Positions 10,946 to 20,835 of a DNA stretch of 64,000 nt are shown here, in pieces (within the stretch, counting starts at the first letter, position 1; each line of letters starts with the position of its first letter). Where the stretch lies: assembly GCA_030272585.1 (NCBI GenBank), contig BSYQ01000002.1:1178001-1242000 (forward strand), read 5' to 3'. The position numbers and the translations under genes are program-made. The notes under the pieces were generated by a model. It was not told the DNA's origin, searched no databases, and saw only the letters and a list, made by a program, of their open reading frames with translations. The DNA is from Bryopsis sp. KO-2023 (lineage: Eukaryota; Chlorophyta; Ulvophyceae; Bryopsidales; Bryopsidaceae).

Positions 10946-13219
10946 ATGGCGTTAATACCAAGTGGATCAGGAAGCCAGATGGTGGCTTTTGAAGACTCCA
11001 CTATGGACGAGTCTGCTATGCAGGTTGTTCACAACACGCAGAACATTCAGATAAACCGGACGGAGTCTGGTTCTGAAGGAGGAGGTCAGCTGCAAGCTCA
11101 GCTTGCAGTCTGGCGCGAAACAGTAGCAACGGACTTGAAAAGTTCCTTCCAAACTGTTCATACAGACATGGAAAAAGCCATAGTGGCTGTCGACCAAAAG
11201 ACGGAGCAAAATATTCAAGGTCTCCGAGAGTTCGTTCATCGAACTCAAGAAAGTCAGCAAAGGGTCGAAACTGAAGTCAACGACCTCCAGGTCGTTCTGC
11301 GACAGAATGTCGAGTCGACGACAGAAAAGCTAGCACAGCTTACAGACCATCTACAGTCAATGAAGCAGTCATTTGTGACTGATGTGCAAGAGCAACTGAG
11401 TACACATTATGCACAGTTGAGAGAAGAAATCCTGGAAACAGGAAAATCTCATGCACAGAGTATTGCATATCTGAAAGATCAGATGCAACAGGAACAAGGG
11501 CTGTTCCAGCAATCTCATCAGACTGTACAGAATAAGCAGATGCAAGACTTGTTTTCCGAACTGCAGACAGTTAAGGGACAAGTGCAAAAGGAAGAACAAA
11601 TGCATCAGGAACAAGGAATGTTCCAGCAAACTTATCAGAAACAAATGCAAGATTTGTATTCTGAATTGCAAGCAGTGAAAGGACAAGTCCAAAAAGAGGA
11701 ACAAACAGCCCTTGTACTAGTGGAAAGAGAAAGAGAAGCTAGACAGAAAGAAGAGCTATCTCTTAAGCACACAATGGATAGAATGCTGAAGGAGTATGTA
11801 CAGGCATCAGTTGTGCCTACACAACCACTGGAAGTCCCAGTGTATATGATGCAAACAGTCACAGAAGGATTGAGTACAGAGGGACAAGAAGAACAGGAAA
11901 TTCAACCTACTTCAGCAGCAGAGCTGGTGCTACCACCAGTTACTAATGGAGCACCTGCAACTGTGGGGTTACTACCACCCACTCCAGCAGTTCCATTACC
12001 CCCAGGACCTTCTTCTTTGGGTCTTATAGACCTAACCACAGGACAATCACTTCCAATGGGATCATCAATACCCACATTGTCCATGTTACCAGCCACTGTA
12101 GTTCCACCAGCTACATTTACAGTGGGCACTACCCCAGCACCATCAGGCATGGGAATTAGACCACCAAACCCCTTTGAGCAATTAACAAGTCAAAGAGCAC
12201 CTAGTGGTGGTGCACCTGGAGGAAATCCAGGGGATCCAAATGGATCAAATGGCCCAAATGGACCAGACAGGCCAAACATGCCTAAAGCATCTGGATCTGG
12301 ATTTCCAGGGCCAGGAAATGGTGGAGGTGGTGGTGGAGGTGGTGATGGAGGACCCCCAGGAGGAGGACCACCTGATAGAGATCCTAGTGGCACATCAGGA
12401 GGTTCAGGACAAGGTCCTGATAGACCTTACAGCAAACAGATTAAGCTCACTCCCCCAGAGAAATTCACAGGAGATGAAAGGATGTCTGCAACAGAATGGA
12501 TACTAGGAATGAAGAGATGGTTGCAGAATCAACACATCTTAGAGAGAGACTGGTTATCCTGTTTTCAGTCACATCTCCAGGGAGATGCACTTAGCTGGTT
12601 AAACCTGATGGATATACAGATCATGAATCAGGAAAAAGCAGAGTATGCTAACTGGCAAGAGTTCACTCAAGAACTAAGGAATGTTTTTGAGCCAGTCTCC
12701 CTAATAGAGACTGCCAGAAAACAGTTAAGAACTCTAAGGCAGACTGGAACTGCCTTAGGCTACATCAGGCTCTTCAGAAAGCTGATGTTTAGACTCCCCA
12801 ACCTACCTCAAGAAGAAAGATATGCAGCCTTTGTGGATGGGCTCTCAGATAGAAATATGCAAGCACAGGTTATGACCCTGTGTGATGGGGATCTGGATAA
12901 GGCCATCCTCACAGTTCAAAGACTCTCTGCAACTATAGGCAGTAGAGGTGGCACTACTAGCAGCTTTAGAGGCAGAGGTAGAGGGAGGGGAAGATTTGGA
13001 CAAAGGAATACACAGATGTCAGCAGTGATAGCTGCTGCAACACCACAACTATCTCTTGCAGCAAACTCAGTTAAAGCTGTGCAACAGAGAGGTCAGATGG
13101 GATCTAGACCCTCAAGGGGAGGATCCTTTAAGTGTTTTCTATGTGGAAGCACAGAGCATGGGGTGAGACAGTGTCCCAAACTGTCCCAAGCTCAGAAAGC
13201 CCTGAAGAAGGGAAACTAA
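10946..13219 (+). CDS. gag: element B Gag polyprotein
   Basis: 757 residues. The order is a Gln/Glu-rich coiled coil (about residues 30-280), a Pro/Thr-rich linker, a Gly/Pro/Asn-rich collagen-like low-complexity stretch (about 405-490), a Ty3-type capsid domain (FTGDERMSATEWILGMKRWL through LRNVFEPVSL and FVDGL; about 500-640), an RG-rich box and one CCHC knuckle, CFLCGSTEHGVRQC. Gag forms the particle and binds element RNA. It is longer than typical Ty3 Gag because of the N-terminal coiled coil, which element C's gag also has. Pol overlaps its last 88 nt in the -1 frame, consistent with programmed frameshifting. The ORF looks whole. Confidence 0.93.
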   Translation: MALIPSGSGSQMVAFEDSTMDESAMQVVHNTQNIQINRTESGSEGGGQLQAQLAVWRETVATDLKSSFQTVHTDMEKAIVAVDQKTEQNIQGLREFVHRTQESQQRVETEVNDLQVVLRQNVESTTEKLAQLTDHLQSMKQSFVTDVQEQLSTHYAQLREEILETGKSHAQSIAYLKDQMQQEQGLFQQSHQTVQNKQMQDLFSELQTVKGQVQKEEQMHQEQGMFQQTYQKQMQDLYSELQAVKGQVQKEEQTALVLVEREREARQKEELSLKHTMDRMLKEYVQASVVPTQPLEVPVYMMQTVTEGLSTEGQEEQEIQPTSAAELVLPPVTNGAPATVGLLPPTPAVPLPPGPSSLGLIDLTTGQSLPMGSSIPTLSMLPATVVPPATFTVGTTPAPSGMGIRPPNPFEQLTSQRAPSGGAPGGNPGDPNGSNGPNGPDRPNMPKASGSGFPGPGNGGGGGGGGDGGPPGGGPPDRDPSGTSGGSGQGPDRPYSKQIKLTPPEKFTGDERMSATEWILGMKRWLQNQHILERDWLSCFQSHLQGDALSWLNLMDIQIMNQEKAEYANWQEFTQELRNVFEPVSLIETARKQLRTLRQTGTALGYIRLFRKLMFRLPNLPQEERYAAFVDGLSDRNMQAQVMTLCDGDLDKAILTVQRLSATIGSRGGTTSSFRGRGRGRGRFGQRNTQMSAVIAAATPQLSLAANSVKAVQQRGQMGSRPSRGGSFKCFLCGSTEHGVRQCPKLSQAQKALKKGN

Positions 13220-16200
13220 AAGAGGAGGCTAGTGTTGGGTCAGCTAAGCCTCCAGATGATATTGAAATTAAAGAACCCACTACAAAAACACCAGCCTCAC
13301 TAAATGATGGTGTTCAAGAGACACCTGTGGTTGCAGCCCCTATTGCAACAGAACAGGAAGCAAACACACTGGATGGGGTCACTCCAGGAGTGTTAATTCA
13401 AAAGCAAAAGCAGTCTCAAAAGAGAGTGGATAAACAAACAGAGGCCACTGTGAGTTTACCCACTAGAGTGGAAGGAAATGTTGAGGGAAAGGAACCAGTT
13501 CAGACTGCAGTAGCTCAGGCTACAGCAGCATATAGAGGATATGAACTGGCAGGATTTATTGGTGCAAAGAAAGCTACAGCATACATTGATACAGGATCCA
13601 CTGCTAATTATATTAGCATGGATGCAGTCAAGGAACTGGGACTGCAATACAAACCACAAGAAACTCCTGTTAAGTTTCTAGATGGTACAGAAAGGAAATC
13701 AGTGGGGAGATGTTTTGGCATCCCTTTTGTCTGTGGAAAGATCCAGCTCTCATTTGATGCTGATGTCTTCCCAGACAGTAATCACCCAATCCTGCTGGGA
13801 TTGCCCTGGCTCATACACTACAATCCCAAAGTGGATTTTAAGTCAGGAATAATCACAGTAAACAAGGGCAGAAAGAGTGTAAAATTACCACTCTCAGTGA
13901 TGCCTGAATATCATCTCAAGCCCACTGGAGCTACAGAACTTTCCTTTTGTTCTAGTGGCAGAATCAAAAGACAGATAGAAAAAGGGGAAATCAAACACAT
14001 CATCATGGTGGTGATTAGGCCAGAGGATGAATCAAAGACTGGAGTAGAAACAATCCCAGAACAAAGGGAAGGGGATGATCTACAGAAAATCCTGCAGGAG
14101 GATATGGATCCCAGGATTAAGGAAGTACTGACTCAGTACAGAAAAGTGTTTGCAAAAGATTTGCCTAAAGGTGTACCTCCTACCAGGCTAGGTCATGAAT
14201 TCAGGATTGATCTGGAGGAGGGTACTGAACCCATGTACAGGCCACTGTATAAACTGTCTCCTCTTGAGTTAGATGAGGTTAAAAGACAGTTAGATTACCT
14301 TTTGGAGATGGATTTCATTGAACCATCACAATCACCATTTGGGGCACCTATTCTGTTTGTCCCTAAGAAAGATGGAGGGCTCAGAATGTGCTTGGATTAC
14401 AGATGGCTGAATAAAAAAACAATTAAAAACAGATACCCTCTGCCCTTACCAGAGGAGATGATTGACAGGGTGCATGGGGCAAAATACTTCACAAAGATAG
14501 ACTTGAGATCAGGCTACTGGCAGATGCCTCTAAGGGAAGAGGATAGGCCTAAGACTGCCTTCAGGAGCAGATTTGGACACTACCAGTTCAAAGTACTCTC
14601 CTTTGGACTTACTAATGCTCCAGCACAATACATGAACATGGTTAATGATATCTTCAAGGATATGCTGGATATCTTTGTGCTGATCTTCATTGATGATCTC
14701 TTAATCTATTCTAAGAGCATCTCTGAGCATGTAGAGCATCTAGCAGCAGTCTTAGCCAGGCTACAGAAGTATAGTCTATTTGCAAAGGCCACTAAAAGTG
14801 AAATCTGTGTGAGGGAAACAGATTTCTGTGGATTTTGGTTGAGTGCAAAAGGGATCTCAGCAATGGATGTGAAGGTTAAGGCAATCAGGGATTGGAAGCC
14901 CTTAAAAACAGTTACTGATGTCAGGAGTTTTCTGGGGATGGTATCCTTCTATAGAAGATTTATTCCTGATTTTGCAAAGATAGCAGGCCCCCTACATGAC
15001 TTAACTAAGAAGGATGTCATGTGGGAGTGGGGATCTGCTCAGGAACAAGCTTTTCAATCACTTAAAACTGCATTGATGGGGAAACCAGTGCTGATCCATC
15101 CTAATCCAGTAAAGGATTACACTGTGATTAGTGATGCATCTGGGGAAGCAACTGGAGGAGTTCTCTGTCAGGATCATGGCTCTGGATTACAGCCCATAGC
15201 CTTTTGCAGTAGAAGATTATCAAAATCAGAACAAAATTACTCAGTGTATGAAAGGGAACTCCTGGGAATAGCCTACTGCTTGATGCAGTGGAGGCACTAC
15301 TTAGAAGGCTGCCCAGGAGAAGTCACAGTCTTTACAGACCACCAGCCACTCACAAATTTTATGGATCAAAAGATGATGTCAAGACCCCAAGCCAGGTGGC
15401 TCAGGGCAGGACATTTCCTCAGCATCAAACCAAAAATTCAGTACATCCAAGGGAAACTGAATCTGGTTGCTGATGCACTATCAAGAAGTCTACCAGCAGA
15501 GAATCAAGTGAATGTAGTGAGCTCCTTACAACCTAGTGTGGAGGAGATTACACTCTGGGAGCAAGCAACACTGGCAGATGTTGAAATCAAAGACATCTAC
15601 AATCAAATACTGGATGGGGAAAGAATTCCAGGATATGGAATCAATGAATCAGGGTTGTTGATTTATCAAACTCAGGATGGACTTATGAAATTATGGGTTC
15701 CTCAGGAACTGAGAATGAAAGTCCTTACTGAAGGACATGATAATCAGATCTCTGGACATCTGGGGATCGAGAGAACTCTGGAGCTGATGTCCAGAAAATA
15801 CTACTGGAATGATATGAAAAAGGATGTCCAGGAATATGTCAGGACATGTGAAGTTTGCCAGCAAATGAAGCCTGAGTTAAGAGCTCAGAAAGGCTTGCTG
15901 CAACCTATTCCAGTAGCTAATAAGAAATGGGATCAGATCACTACTGATCTAGTGACTGATTTACCCCCTGTGGATGGATTTGATTCCATTGCAGTATTTG
16001 TTGATAGATTGACTAAGATGGTGAAGTTCATACCCTGCAGCAAAACAATAGATGCACCAGGGTATGCAAGAATATTCTTTGATCACATCTTTAGGAATCA
16101 TGGGATTCCCAGTGTGATAATCAGTGATAGGGACACTAGATTTACAAGCAAATTTTGGCAGGAGTTAATGAAGTGTGTGGGCACTAAAGTGAGGATGTCC

Positions 16201-17001
16201 ACAGCCTTCCATCCTCAAACTGATGGACAGAGTGAAGTCAGTATCAGAACCTTAGAGAATTTCCTCAGACCCTATGTTGAGGATCATCCAGAGACATGGA
16301 TGCAAGGCTTGGGGATGGCTGAATTTGCAGCCAACAATGCTGTACACACTGCTACCGGGTACAGTCCCTTTTACTTGATGTATGGAGTGCATCCCCAGTT
16401 ACCAGGGGATTTACTGGCTGGAAAAGTTCAAGCAGAAGCACAATCAGTTCAAGAGATGATATCAAATATGCAAAGCATCATCAATGATGCTAAAGACAGA
16501 TATAAAACAGCCCAAGAGAAGATGAGGCAGCAAGCAAATAAGAAAAGGAGGGATATACAGTTTCAAGTGGGAGAAAAGGTATTACTCTCCACAAAGACAT
16601 TGAATTTAGCAGTCTTGAAACACATCCCAGCAAAAATCAGAAGAAGATATATAGGGCCTTTTGTTATTGCTGCTGCAGTGGGATCTGTGGCATATAGATT
16701 GGTGTTACCAGATGGATGGAAATTACATCCTGTATTTCATGTATCAAAGTTAAGAAAACTTCAAGAAAGTGCTAAGTTTCCTAGGGAGGTAATGGCACCT
16801 CCAGCAGAATTAGATTCTGAGGGAGAAGAGGAATTTGAAGTTGAGGCTGTAGTAAGACATAAATTTTCAGGAAGGAAAAGAAGATTTTTAGTAGTCTGGA
16901 AGGGGTATCCACTTAGTGAAGCAACATGGGAACCCCAAGACAATTTATTGAATGCATCAGAGATCCTGGCTGATTATAAGAGGAGAGCTGGGATCAGGTA
17001 G
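13132..17001 (+). CDS. pol: element B Pol polyprotein (PR-RT-RH-IN-chromodomain)
   Basis: A 1289-residue open frame. Protease AYIDTGSTANYIS lies near residue 150. Reverse transcriptase runs about 350-560, with FVPKKDGGLRMCLDYRWLN and the catalytic box IFIDDLLIYS. RNase H has ISDASGEATGG near 664 and TDHQPLTNF. Integrase has an HHCC zinc domain (GHDNQISGHLGIERT to CEVCQQMK, about 867-910) and a DDE core (TDLVTDLP, SDRDTRFTS, FHPQTDGQSEV; about 940-1060). A C-terminal chromodomain (EFEVEAVVRHKFSGRKRRFL, then WKGYPLSEATWEP) lies at about 1233-1285. Chromodomains in this family read histone marks and steer integration to chromatin. Expression is probably as Gag-Pol by frameshift. The ORF is whole, and nearly devoid of CpG. 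Confidence 0.95.
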   Translation: MFSMWKHRAWGETVSQTVPSSESPEEGKLKEEASVGSAKPPDDIEIKEPTTKTPASLNDGVQETPVVAAPIATEQEANTLDGVTPGVLIQKQKQSQKRVDKQTEATVSLPTRVEGNVEGKEPVQTAVAQATAAYRGYELAGFIGAKKATAYIDTGSTANYISMDAVKELGLQYKPQETPVKFLDGTERKSVGRCFGIPFVCGKIQLSFDADVFPDSNHPILLGLPWLIHYNPKVDFKSGIITVNKGRKSVKLPLSVMPEYHLKPTGATELSFCSSGRIKRQIEKGEIKHIIMVVIRPEDESKTGVETIPEQREGDDLQKILQEDMDPRIKEVLTQYRKVFAKDLPKGVPPTRLGHEFRIDLEEGTEPMYRPLYKLSPLELDEVKRQLDYLLEMDFIEPSQSPFGAPILFVPKKDGGLRMCLDYRWLNKKTIKNRYPLPLPEEMIDRVHGAKYFTKIDLRSGYWQMPLREEDRPKTAFRSRFGHYQFKVLSFGLTNAPAQYMNMVNDIFKDMLDIFVLIFIDDLLIYSKSISEHVEHLAAVLARLQKYSLFAKATKSEICVRETDFCGFWLSAKGISAMDVKVKAIRDWKPLKTVTDVRSFLGMVSFYRRFIPDFAKIAGPLHDLTKKDVMWEWGSAQEQAFQSLKTALMGKPVLIHPNPVKDYTVISDASGEATGGVLCQDHGSGLQPIAFCSRRLSKSEQNYSVYERELLGIAYCLMQWRHYLEGCPGEVTVFTDHQPLTNFMDQKMMSRPQARWLRAGHFLSIKPKIQYIQGKLNLVADALSRSLPAENQVNVVSSLQPSVEEITLWEQATLADVEIKDIYNQILDGERIPGYGINESGLLIYQTQDGLMKLWVPQELRMKVLTEGHDNQISGHLGIERTLELMSRKYYWNDMKKDVQEYVRTCEVCQQMKPELRAQKGLLQPIPVANKKWDQITTDLVTDLPPVDGFDSIAVFVDRLTKMVKFIPCSKTIDAPGYARIFFDHIFRNHGIPSVIISDRDTRFTSKFWQELMKCVGTKVRMSTAFHPQTDGQSEVSIRTLENFLRPYVEDHPETWMQGLGMAEFAANNAVHTATGYSPFYLMYGVHPQLPGDLLAGKVQAEAQSVQEMISNMQSIINDAKDRYKTAQEKMRQQANKKRRDIQFQVGEKVLLSTKTLNLAVLKHIPAKIRRRYIGPFVIAAAVGSVAYRLVLPDGWKLHPVFHVSKLRKLQESAKFPREVMAPPAELDSEGEEEFEVEAVVRHKFSGRKRRFLVVWKGYPLSEATWEPQDNLLNASEILADYKRRAGIR

Positions 17002-17257
17002 AAGTTAGATGCACGTTTTATTCTGTGGCTGATGGATCAGGAATCCCAGAGGCTAGGGGATGGGTTGCATAAGGGCAGTGAAGTGTTTTCTGAACTTCTG
17101 TGGGTTAAGGATTTTATGGGGATCTAATTATCCCATCAGAAGTGCAGCAAGCTTGGGATTTGCAGCACCCTAGTTCAGAGTTACTATAACAGAATCAAAA
17201 GGATGCATTTGATGGATACTTGGTGAGGGCACCAACTGCCCCCAGGGGGGAGGCAAT
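17002..17257 (+). other. element B 3' untranslated region and purine tract
   Basis: Non-coding 256 bp between the pol stop and the 3' LTR. It ends in a purine-rich tract (about 17245-17256, AGGGGGGAGG) abutting the LTR, which would prime plus-strand synthesis. No third ORF is present here, unlike element A. Confidence 0.8.
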
Positions 17258-17778
17258 TGATACCAGCTGCTGACGTCCAGGGACGTCAGACGTCAAAAGC
17301 GTCATGCATCTGACGTCTGTGAAGCGTCAGATGCATCCCCGGTAGATGACAGCATTCCCCTGAGGAGATACTACCGAACTACAGCGAGGAAACCACCGCA
17401 AGAGCACCTGGTCAAGACAGTGGTTCGATCAACTAAAGTGAGACTCGCGAGGCGGAGGTCTCGGGTTTGAATCTGAGTGGGAACGTGCTTTGGTCTGGGC
17501 CTGTGTGTGAGTGTGTGAGTGAGTCAGGAGTAGAACTGGCGGCTGTGAGTCAGGGTAGTGGGAGTGTTACGGGTGGTTAGTCACCCTCGGGAAAGTCGAA
17601 CGGGAGTTAAAAGGATGGGACGCTTGATGTAACCTTGCTTGTCAGTAATTCTGTGAGTGCAACTGTGGACCCCGTGTGCGACTCGATTCGATTTTGTGTG
17701 ACCCTGTGGAACTCAGCCGCCACCCTCTCTCACTCTTTACACGGAAGTGCGTCGGCGTACGGAGCGCCTCGCGTAACA
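17258..17778 (+). repeat. element B 3' LTR
   Basis: 521 bp, apparently identical to the 5' LTR. It is followed directly by the second AGGAT target copy and the resumption of element A pol sequence. Confidence 0.93.
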
Positions 17779-18540
17779 AGGATTGCGAGTCCCTTGACAG
17801 ATTTAACCAAAAAGGATACTGTCTGGGAATGGGGGCTGAACCAACGCAATGCCTACAACGAACTTAAGGATCGGATTAGCCGCGCACCGATCTCACTCCT
17901 TCCTGATCCGGCTAAGGAGTACACCGTAATAACGGATGCATCTGGAACTGCATATGGAGCGGTTCTTACCCAGGATCATGGGAAAGGTTTGCAACCAATT
18001 GCATACCTTTCCAGACGATTAAAACCAGCTGAAACGCGATACTCCGCATATGAGCGGGAGCTGGGGGCAATAGCATATGCTTTAGCCTAGTGGCGACACT
18101 ACCTTGAGAAATGCGATGGAGGTGTGAAGGTGTTGACGGACCACAAACCGATCACCCACTTCATGAACCAGAGCACGTTGTCGCGGACCCAAACCCGGTG
18201 GTTAAACTCAGGGTTTTTCCAATCCATAGGTCCAAAAATCGTCTATATCCAGGGGAAAGCCAATGTCTTGGCTGATGCGTTATCCCGGAGCCTTCCTGGT
18301 CCGCCAGACCAGCTCAATAACCTCTCCACTTGGGAAGTGGCAGAGAAGGAGGCATGGAAAGAGGCTTTGAGAAGTGATGAACAACTCAAGCCTATCTTTG
18401 AAAGGATGGAACGAGGGGTTTCTCCGCAATACAAGCTGGACGACGGGTTCTTGTATTATACCAAGACAGACCCAGGTCCTAGTTTGCTTGTGGTCCCTGC
18501 TTCTTTCCAGAAACGGATTCTGGAAGAGCATCACGAGTCG
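17779..18540 (+). pseudogene. element A pol: RNase H part
   Basis: Resumes element A after B. It encodes RNase H motifs (ITDASGTAYGAVLTQDHGKG, SRRLKPAETRYSAYERELGA, VLTDHKPITHF), then the tether towards integrase (YIQGKANVLADALSR). Similarity to B's RNase H is clear at protein level, but DNA composition differs: A is CpG-rich and B is not. Ends at the tRNA-like insert. Part of a broken element. Confidence 0.85.
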
Positions 18541-18902
18541 TTGATTCCAGTCAGTGAGGTCCTAGGTTCGAGTCCTTACACCTCCAGAAACACCTTCGGG
18601 TGGTGACTTGTGGGCATTTTCGTGAGACCGATCAATTGACCGATCAATTGATCATGGGACCGATCATGATCGGAATCAATTGATCATGATACCGATCTGA
18701 TCGGCAGCTCCGATCCCGATCACGATCTCGATCAAGCGTCGCACCCTGTCGGCACCTGATCGGCAGTTTTTGATCGGCCGATCACGATCAGGCCGATCAA
18801 AAACTGCCGATCAGGTTGGGCGACCGATCAGATCGATGATCGGCCCTGCCAGACCTGATCGGCGACCGATCTGATCGTGATCGGATCCATAGTATGATCA
18901 CG
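18541..18902 (+). mobile_element. tRNA-like short insert with GATC-saturated body, inside element A
   Basis: About 362 bp inserted in the integrase zinc-domain region of element A. The flanks share ATCACGA at 18535-18541 and about 18897-18903, a plausible 7-bp target duplication. The head has a B box, TAGGTTCGAGTCC, near 18560-18572 and a small 'acaccttcgggt' hairpin, suggesting a tRNA-derived SINE. The following 290 bp carry about 27 GATC tetramers by eye, mostly as CCGATC/GATCGG, and fold on themselves: GATCGGCAGTTTTTGATCGG near 18758 pairs with CCGATCAAAAACTGCCGATC near 18793. No A tail and no ORF. Confidence 0.6.
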
Positions 18903-20215
18903 ACGTTCCCAGTGCAGGTCATGTTGGAGCCGACCGCATGACCGAAGTACTTACCCGCAGTTACTGGTGGAAAGGCGTTGGGTTAGCCGTAAAGGCATAC
19001 GTGAAAACGTGCCCAACTTGTCAACTAAACAAATCGGACTTGCAAAGACAGAAAGGTCTTTTGCAGCCGTTGCCTATCCCAGACCAGAAATGGGAACAGA
19101 TCACGACGGACTTGGTTACCGACCTACCGTCTTCCCATGGCTTCACAGCAATCGCTGTCTTTGTAGACCGATTGACGCAGTATGCGAGGTTCGTACCCTG
19201 TAACAAAACTATCACGGCGCCAGAATACGCAAAGCTGTTCGTGGAGAACATATATAAACACTACGGGCTGCCTAAAATCATAGTTTCGGATCGGGATCCA
19301 AGGTTCACAAGTTTGTTCTGGACCTCCCTTTTCAAACTTTTAGGTACCCAGCTCCGGATGAGCACTGCATACCATCCTCAAACGGATGGGCAGTCGGAAG
19401 TCACCATCCGGGTGCTGGAGGATTTCCTGCGTCCGTATGTGGAACGGTACCCAGACCGTTGGGTGGATTATTTGCCGACCGCGGAATTTGCCGCAAATAA
19501 TTCACGGAATGTCTCCACAGGCTACGCGCCAGCCCATCTTCTGTATGGCCAGAACATGGGGCAGATAGTTGTTGCCAGGAAGGGAGTTCGGACGGGCGAT
19601 GAATCGGAAATGGCGGCTGAGATGGTACGTCAAATGGACGACCAAATGCGAAACGCTAAGGCGAAATACGCAGAGGCACAGAACCGCATGTGCACCTCAG
19701 CCAACAAACGTCGAAGGAAAGTGGATTTTCAGGTTGGCAATGAAGTGCTGGTACAAAGCAAGTATATTCCCCTTGCTTCACTTCAGAAAATCCCACCGAA
19801 AATCCGCCGGCGATTTGTTGGACCTTTCCGGGTGGCTAGCCGAATTGGGGCTGTCGCCTACCGTCTTGACCTTCCCGATCACTGGAAAATCCACCCAACT
19901 TTCCATGTGTCGAAACTGAAGGCTTACTCTCGGCTTGATGACGATCAGCGAGAGATAGACGCTCCAGAGGGGGAGCTAGTGGATGGAACCATCGAATTCG
20001 AGGTCGAGCGCATCCTTAGAGATCGGGGCACTACTCGCAAGCAGTACCTGATCCTTTGGAAGGGCTACGATTTGATGGAATCCACCTGGGAGCCAGAAAG
20101 CCACCTGGCCAATGCCCAGGACTTGCTTAAGGAGTACTTAGCCAACAAACCGGAGAATAAACAAGTGACCCAGTCTAAGAAAAAGACTAGGGCCCAACGC
20201 AGAACTCGAACCTAA
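18903..20215 (+). pseudogene. element A pol: integrase and chromodomain part
   Basis: Starts in the integrase zinc domain (MTEVLTRSYWWKGVGLAVKA, TCPTCQLNK). It continues through the DDE core (TDLVTDLPSSHGF, SDRDPRFTSLF, YHPQTDGQSEV), the GPY/F-type module (KIRRRFVGPFRVASRIGAVAYRL) and a C-terminal chromodomain (EFEVERILRDRGTTRKQYLI, then LWKGYDLMESTWEPESHL), with a Lys-rich tail. Integrase inserts the cDNA, and the chromodomain is thought to target it. Part of a broken element. Confidence 0.88.
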
Positions 20216-20835
20216 ACAGGGATCATTACCACTCTGTTCACGCTCGACTTAATACTATCCTTCCAGCTGGGGGAAAAATATTAAGCCGAGAAAGTCGCTT
20301 TGGAACGCTATCCAGATGGGATACCAAAAAGACTTAGGAAAAGAGCACCAAGTAGAACTCCCGGAAAAGCCTAGGGAAAGTTTCCATCTTTTCCTAGGGA
20401 AAGTTTCCATCTTTTCCGGCGAACGGGTTGCTATCTTTTCCCGTGACAGAACTGTGGACGGTTCGCAGGACGGGCTAGGGGTCAGTTTTCTTTCCGGGGA
20501 GGTTTACCTAACGCACAACTCACACGCTCATAGCGACTGACAACAGGTGATGGGGACATTGGATCAAGTGATGGGTTAATGTCCGACCTGGAGGTCACGT
20601 GATTGCGCCGCAGGTGGAACTGAGTTGACATAAGCAAGGTAGGGTAAAATCAAATAGGCACGAACCCGTGTGGTGACGGTGACCTCCATAGAGTGTCACG
20701 TTACCGAGGTACGTTAGCTAATACGCCTAGCGTATCTTAAAGCGGACTTGCGATCATTTTGTCCTGGTTATTCTCGGCGCGCATACAGAAAAGTCGGAGA
20801 CTAGTCGGAGAACTAAGCGCAGCCAGAAAAAGAGA
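20216..20835 (+). other. element A region between pol and ORF3
   Basis: Non-coding 620 bp. A 24-bp unit, CTAGGGAAAGTTTCCATCTT plus TTCC, is tandemly repeated twice at about 20371-20418. A related copy of its GAAAGTTTCCATCTTTTCC core lies on the minus strand near 23228-23246, inside the element's leader, so it may be a family-specific regulatory or packaging motif. The region may hold a leader or internal promoter for ORF3, but no clear TATA box was seen. Confidence 0.4.

Larger units (their letters stand above)
10011..17778 (+). mobile_element. element B: whole-looking Ty3/gypsy chromovirus nested in element A
   Basis: This is a complete-looking LTR retrotransposon of 7768 bp. It has two 521-bp LTRs (10011-10531 and 17258-17778) that read as identical, beginning TGATACC and ending GTAACA. 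A 5-bp target duplication, AGGAT, lies at 10006-10010 and 17779-17783. The primer-binding site is at 10536-10547. It has a gag ORF (10946-13219), an overlapping pol ORF (13132-17001) and a G-rich purine tract just before the 3' LTR. Pol order is protease, reverse transcriptase, RNase H, integrase, chromodomain, which places it among Ty3/gypsy chromoviruses. LTR identity indicates very recent insertion. The target was the pol region of element A. I saw no break. It lacks the third ORF found in A and C. Confidence 0.95.

Noticed and set aside
11369-12393. Several minus-strand frames over element B gag
   Set aside because: These are shadows of the gag coding strand (Gln/Pro/Gly-rich regions read backwards).
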